Source: Mycolicibacterium brisbanense | Lineage (GTDB): Bacteria > Actinomycetota > Actinomycetes > Mycobacteriales > Mycobacteriaceae | DNA length: 64,000 nucleotides | Assembly (NCBI RefSeq): GCF_001570425.1 | Contig: NZ_BCSX01000024.1 | Span: forward strand, 124,001-188,000 | Reading direction: 5' to 3' | Notes under the pieces: generated by a model | The model's input: the letters and a program-made list of their open reading frames with translations, nothing else | What the model was told of the DNA's origin: nothing | Databases searched by the model: none | Part shown: one piece after another, positions 61,021 through 64,000 of the stretch | Layout of the letters: each line of letters begins with the position of its first letter | Position numbering within the stretch: position 1 is the stretch's first letter | Translations under genes and position numbers: made by a program

Positions 61021-61662
61021 ATGGCGACAACGGATTGGCATCTGCGGGGCGAGTGGTTCGATGTGTGCAGCTGCAAACTGCCCTGCCCGTGCAGCTTCGC
61101 GCAGGAGCCCACGCACGGCGACTGCCTGTTCACCCTCGTCTGGAAAGTCCACGAAGGCCATTACGGCGAAACGGATCTGAGCGATCTCGGCGTGGTTGCG
61201 CTCGGCGAGTTCACCGGCAACATGTGGGTCGGCGACCCCAACGCCATGATGTCGCTGATGTTCTACATCGACGACAAGGCCGACGCGGAGCAGCGGCAGG
61301 CGCTCGGCCAGATCTTCACCGGCTACGAAGGCGGGTGGCCGGGGGAGTTCGGCAGCCTCATCAAGGACCTGCGGGGAATCTCCTACGCGCCCATCAGGTT
61401 TGAGGCCGCTAAGGATCTGGCGTACTGGCGCGCCGAGATTCCAGGCAAGGTCGACGTGCGCGTTGAGGCATTGACGGGTCCGACGTCGGATCCGAGCCGG
61501 CGCGTGACCACCGTCAACGCGCCGGGTGCCGAGGTGGGCCCGGGTCAGGTTGCGACTTGGGGCGTGGTGAAGGAAGACCACGCCGTGGGGTTCGACTTCT
61601 CGCACGAGTACCGGGGCGGCTCGAGCAAACACTTCCCGTTCGACTGGCGCCCGGAGTCCTGA
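61021..61662 (+). CDS. DUF1326 protein, probably copper-induced
   Basis: 213 aa from ATG 61021 behind GAGAGGAG. The family core opens with a cysteine cluster, FDVCSCKLPCPCSFAQEP, plus DCLFTLVWKVHEGHYGETDLSDLGVVALGEF and the conserved GYEGGWPGEFGSLIKDLRG. The four closely spaced cysteines are a credible metal site. No signal peptide or membrane span is seen, so it is cytosolic. Two CsoR-type palindromes around its promoter suggest copper induction. Function is unknown; copper binding or detoxification is inference. A 17-bp inverted repeat follows 9 bases after the stop. Confidence 0.83.
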   Translation: MATTDWHLRGEWFDVCSCKLPCPCSFAQEPTHGDCLFTLVWKVHEGHYGETDLSDLGVVALGEFTGNMWVGDPNAMMSLMFYIDDKADAEQRQALGQIFTGYEGGWPGEFGSLIKDLRGISYAPIRFEAAKDLAYWRAEIPGKVDVRVEALTGPTSDPSRRVTTVNAPGAEVGPGQVATWGVVKEDHAVGFDFSHEYRGGSSKHFPFDWRPES

Positions 61663-61670
61663 CGACGACA

Positions 61671-61739
61671 CACCGCGAGCGTGCGTGGACTGCTGCCCCA
61701 ACACGGAGTGTCGGGCAACAGACACGCACGCTCGCGGTG
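61671..61739. repeat. Palindromic intergenic element, copy 7, with 17-bp arms
   Basis: Perfect inverted repeat CACCGCGAGCGTGCGTG (61671-61687) and CACGCACGCTCGCGGTG (61723-61739), the longest perfect pair of the family in the window. It lies between the convergent DUF1326 and SulP genes and may serve both as a terminator. Confidence 0.8.
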
Positions 61740-61746
61740 CAGATGG

Positions 61747-63909
61747 CTAGGCCGCGTCGGCGAGGGACTCGATGTGGGTGGGTGTCACCCGCAGCACGCC
61801 GGCGCTGGGGATGTCATAGAACAGCCCGATGATGTTGACGCGACGGGCGACCGGGTGGGCCTGCAGCGTCTGCACCTGTATCGCGATGTTGACCATCGAC
61901 AGCTGATCGACGCTCCCGAACCCTGCGTCGGCAGCCGAGCGCGCCACGGGATGCCTGCCGTCGTCGAACGCCTCCAGGGACGGATTGCCATGGGCCAGCC
62001 AGGAATCCAGGTGTTCGCCGAGGTTGGTCTTGCCGAGCAGGGCCGTCATGGCACCGCAGCTGGAATGCCCGCACACCACGATCGAGCTGACGTCGAGCTT
62101 CTCGACCGCGAACGCGATGGCCGCTTCGATGGAGGCGTCGCGCTGCCCGGCGGGCACCATGTTGCCGACGTTGCGCACCGTGAACAGATCGCCCGGGCCG
62201 CTGCTGGTGATGACGTTGGGGATGACCCGCGAATCGGCGCAGGTGAGGAAGAGCGTCTCCGGGCGCTGGGCGTCGACCAGATCCTGCATGTGTGGCCGCA
62301 ACACCGCGGCGGTGCGGCGTTGGTAGGCGGCCAGGCCGTGCAGCACCGATGGCGAATCGTCGCGCTGCCACGAGCTCCACGGCACCACACCGGAGCGCTT
62401 GTCGAAGGGCGTGAACCCGCGCACGGGCGGCCCCGCCACGGCACTGTGCATCTCGACCGCGCCCACGTCGTGGATGTCGACCGTGCCGCCGGTGGCCAGG
62501 TGCTGGCGTTGCCACTCCTCGATCGTCTGGTGCGCGGCATGGTCGAGGAAGTCGACCGAGAGCTCGACGGTGACCGGGACACCGGGCGGAACCTCGCCCA
62601 GCGCGCTCGTCAACTTCGGCAGCGACAGGAACGTGCAGGAACCTTCGATCACCACGCGCCAGGAGTCACCACCGCTGGGCTCGGCCGAGATCTTGGTGCG
62701 CACCACCCGCCACACTGTCAGCGCCACCGCGAGCGCCAGGCCGATCAGCACGCCCTCGAGCAGGTTGAGGAACACCACCGCCACAACGGTGACCACATAC
62801 ACCGCGAGATCACCTGTGCGGCGGGCAGTTTCGATGTGTGCGCGGTTGACCAGCTGGCAGCCGATGACGATCAGCAGGCCGGCCAACGCCGCGGTCGGGA
62901 TGAGCTGAACCAGGCCGACGAACGGTACCGCGAACACCAGCACCCACACCCCGTGCATGATCGCCGAGGCCCGGCTGCGGGCACCTGCCGCGACGTTGGT
63001 GGAGCTGCGCACGATGACACCCGTGACGGGCAGCCCGCCGATCGCGCCGGAGGCGATGTTGGCCGCGCCCTGGCCGATCATCTCGCGGTCGAAGTCGGTA
63101 CGTGGGCCGGTGTGCATGCGGTCGACCGACACGGCCGACAGCAAGCTTTCCACGCTGGCGATCAACGCCACCGTCAGAACGCCGGTGGCGAATGCGCCCC
63201 AGTTGCCGTCGGGCAGGCTGGGCAGTGCCAGGGCGTCGAGCAGCGAGCCGTTGAGCTGAATGCGGCTGACGTCGCTGAACGGTGCCAGCAGCGAGAACGC
63301 CGTGACGCCCGCGATGGCCACCAGTGGGCCGGGCACCTTCTTGACCGCCGCGGGCATCCAGCGCCACCCGACGAGGATGGCGATCACCAGGGCGCCCAAG
63401 ATGACGCCGTGGCCGTGCGCGCCGATCAGCTGTGCCGGGAGCTCCTTGACGTTTTCCCAAGCAGAGCTGTTGGAGCTGCCACCGAGCAGGACGTGCGCCT
63501 GCTGCAGGACGATGGTGATGCCGATGCCGGCGAGCATGGCGTGCACCACCACCGGCGAGATGGCCAGCGCGGCACGGGCCACCCGGCTCAAGCCGAACAG
63601 CACCTGCAGAACACCGGCGCACACAGTGATGGCGCACGTGACGGCCCAGCCGAACTGGGCGACCAGCCCGGCGACGATGACCGTGAGCCCCGCGGCCGGC
63701 CCGCTGACCTGTAGCGGTGATCCGCCGAGTGCGCCGACGACGATGCCGCCGACGATGGCCGCGATGATCCCGGCCAGCACCGGCGCGCCGGACGCGACCG
63801 CGATACCCAGGGATAGCGGTAGTGCGACCAGGAACACCACCAGCGAGGCGGGGAGGTCGTAGCGCAGGACGGATCTGGCCCTGTCAGCCAGTTGAGAAGT
63901 TTGCTGCAT
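61747..63909 (-). CDS. SulP-family transporter fused to a beta-carbonic anhydrase
   Basis: 720 aa from ATG 63909, preceded by CTGGAGCACGTG; GTG 63912 is an alternative. Residues 1 to about 400 form the SulP membrane domain (LPASLVVFLVALPLSLGIAVASGAP, PLQVSGPAAGLTVIVAGLV, SVESLLSAVSVDRM). A STAS domain follows (about 420-500). The C-terminal beta-carbonic anhydrase has zinc and catalytic residues Cys557, Asp559 and Arg561 in LTCADSRVIPN and His615 and Cys618 in CGHSSCGAM. It probably takes up bicarbonate and interconverts it with CO2. M. tuberculosis Rv3273 has the same architecture. Confidence 0.92.
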   Translation of the reverse strand: MQQTSQLADRARSVLRYDLPASLVVFLVALPLSLGIAVASGAPVLAGIIAAIVGGIVVGALGGSPLQVSGPAAGLTVIVAGLVAQFGWAVTCAITVCAGVLQVLFGLSRVARAALAISPVVVHAMLAGIGITIVLQQAHVLLGGSSNSSAWENVKELPAQLIGAHGHGVILGALVIAILVGWRWMPAAVKKVPGPLVAIAGVTAFSLLAPFSDVSRIQLNGSLLDALALPSLPDGNWGAFATGVLTVALIASVESLLSAVSVDRMHTGPRTDFDREMIGQGAANIASGAIGGLPVTGVIVRSSTNVAAGARSRASAIMHGVWVLVFAVPFVGLVQLIPTAALAGLLIVIGCQLVNRAHIETARRTGDLAVYVVTVVAVVFLNLLEGVLIGLALAVALTVWRVVRTKISAEPSGGDSWRVVIEGSCTFLSLPKLTSALGEVPPGVPVTVELSVDFLDHAAHQTIEEWQRQHLATGGTVDIHDVGAVEMHSAVAGPPVRGFTPFDKRSGVVPWSSWQRDDSPSVLHGLAAYQRRTAAVLRPHMQDLVDAQRPETLFLTCADSRVIPNVITSSGPGDLFTVRNVGNMVPAGQRDASIEAAIAFAVEKLDVSSIVVCGHSSCGAMTALLGKTNLGEHLDSWLAHGNPSLEAFDDGRHPVARSAADAGFGSVDQLSMVNIAIQVQTLQAHPVARRVNIIGLFYDIPSAGVLRVTPTHIESLADAA

Positions 63910-64000
63910 CACGTGCTCCAGTTCGGGTCGGGCGGTTGTCGGTGCACGCGCGAACGCGCACCTTTTGGCGAATTGACGGCGGTGTCATTGAAAGATGTTG

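Noticed and set aside
61681..63714. A 677-residue plus-strand frame across the SulP-carbonic anhydrase gene
   Set aside because: The translation is rich in Arg, Gln, His and Asp without domain sense, and the minus strand encodes a complete known fusion protein.

Overview
The window comes from a high-GC, fast-growing mycobacterium (Mycolicibacterium, M. smegmatis-like). The evidence is gene content and order that follow the M. tuberculosis segment Rv0529-Rv0563 (ccsB, Rv0530, Rv0530A, Rv0531, menA, pnp, galE3, Rv0539-0540, menE, DUF3349, pit, menB, fadD8, menC, bpoC, menD, mgtA, menG, menJ, grcC1, htpX). Many GTG starts, 4-bp stop/start overlaps, F420-type oxidoreductases and mycobacterial small secreted proteins fit this. 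The synteny is from my knowledge of the M. tuberculosis gene order, not from an alignment.

Layout. 1-3.4 kb: end of the cytochrome c maturation locus, a MinD-like ATPase, small membrane proteins, a class V aminotransferase and a small secreted protein. 3.3-7.4 kb: a GAF histidine kinase, a stand-alone receiver, a LuxR-type response regulator and an MHS-type solute transporter. 7.6-13.6 kb: AbiEi-like protein, menA, MTA phosphorylase, an epimerase, a nitronate monooxygenase and a DUF5666 lipoprotein. 13.7-15.5 kb: an OmpR/HK pair joined by three 32-bp repeats. 15.6-21.8 kb: GT2, DUF2064, methyltransferase and molybdopterin oxidoreductase operon, then membrane proteins and a GNAT protein. 21.8-26.5 kb: PNPOx-like protein, menE, two DUF3349 paralogues around a Pit phosphate transporter, and a VOC protein. 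26.5-30.8 kb: SDRs, a MetX-like hydrolase with a folded-looking leader, menB and an HdeA-like lipoprotein. 30.8-37.6 kb: Ddn-like, HAD and Eis-like proteins, an ECF42-type sigma factor, fadD8, a YCII protein and an SRPBCC protein. 37.7-44.2 kb: amidohydrolase, FadD, menC and two tandem F420/LLM reductases. 44.3-50.9 kb: two DJ-1/PfpI proteins, bpoC, menD, a DUF3592 protein, a DsbA-like lipoprotein and mannosyltransferase MgtA. 50.9-54.8 kb: ArsR regulator, MgtC-like protein and Mg P-type ATPase. 54.8-60.8 kb: menG, CobW GTPase, TspO, HTH protein, menJ, grcC1 and htpX. 60.8-64 kb: DUF1326 protein under CsoR-type operators and a SulP-carbonic anhydrase fusion.

How it works together. The backbone is menaquinone synthesis. 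MenD, MenC, MenE and MenB build the naphthoate, GrcC1 makes the polyprenyl tail, MenA joins them, MenG methylates and MenJ reduces one isoprene. BpoC sits between menC and menD where the missing MenH activity would be expected. Lipid, phosphate, magnesium, copper and bicarbonate genes are interspersed.

Non-coding highlights are a family of at least seven palindromic elements placed right after stop codons, a 32-bp triple repeat, a three-helix RNA candidate at 27516-27583, and several perfect operator-like palindromes. No rRNA, tRNA, CRISPR, IS element or prophage was seen, and no gene-free gap exceeds 300 bases.
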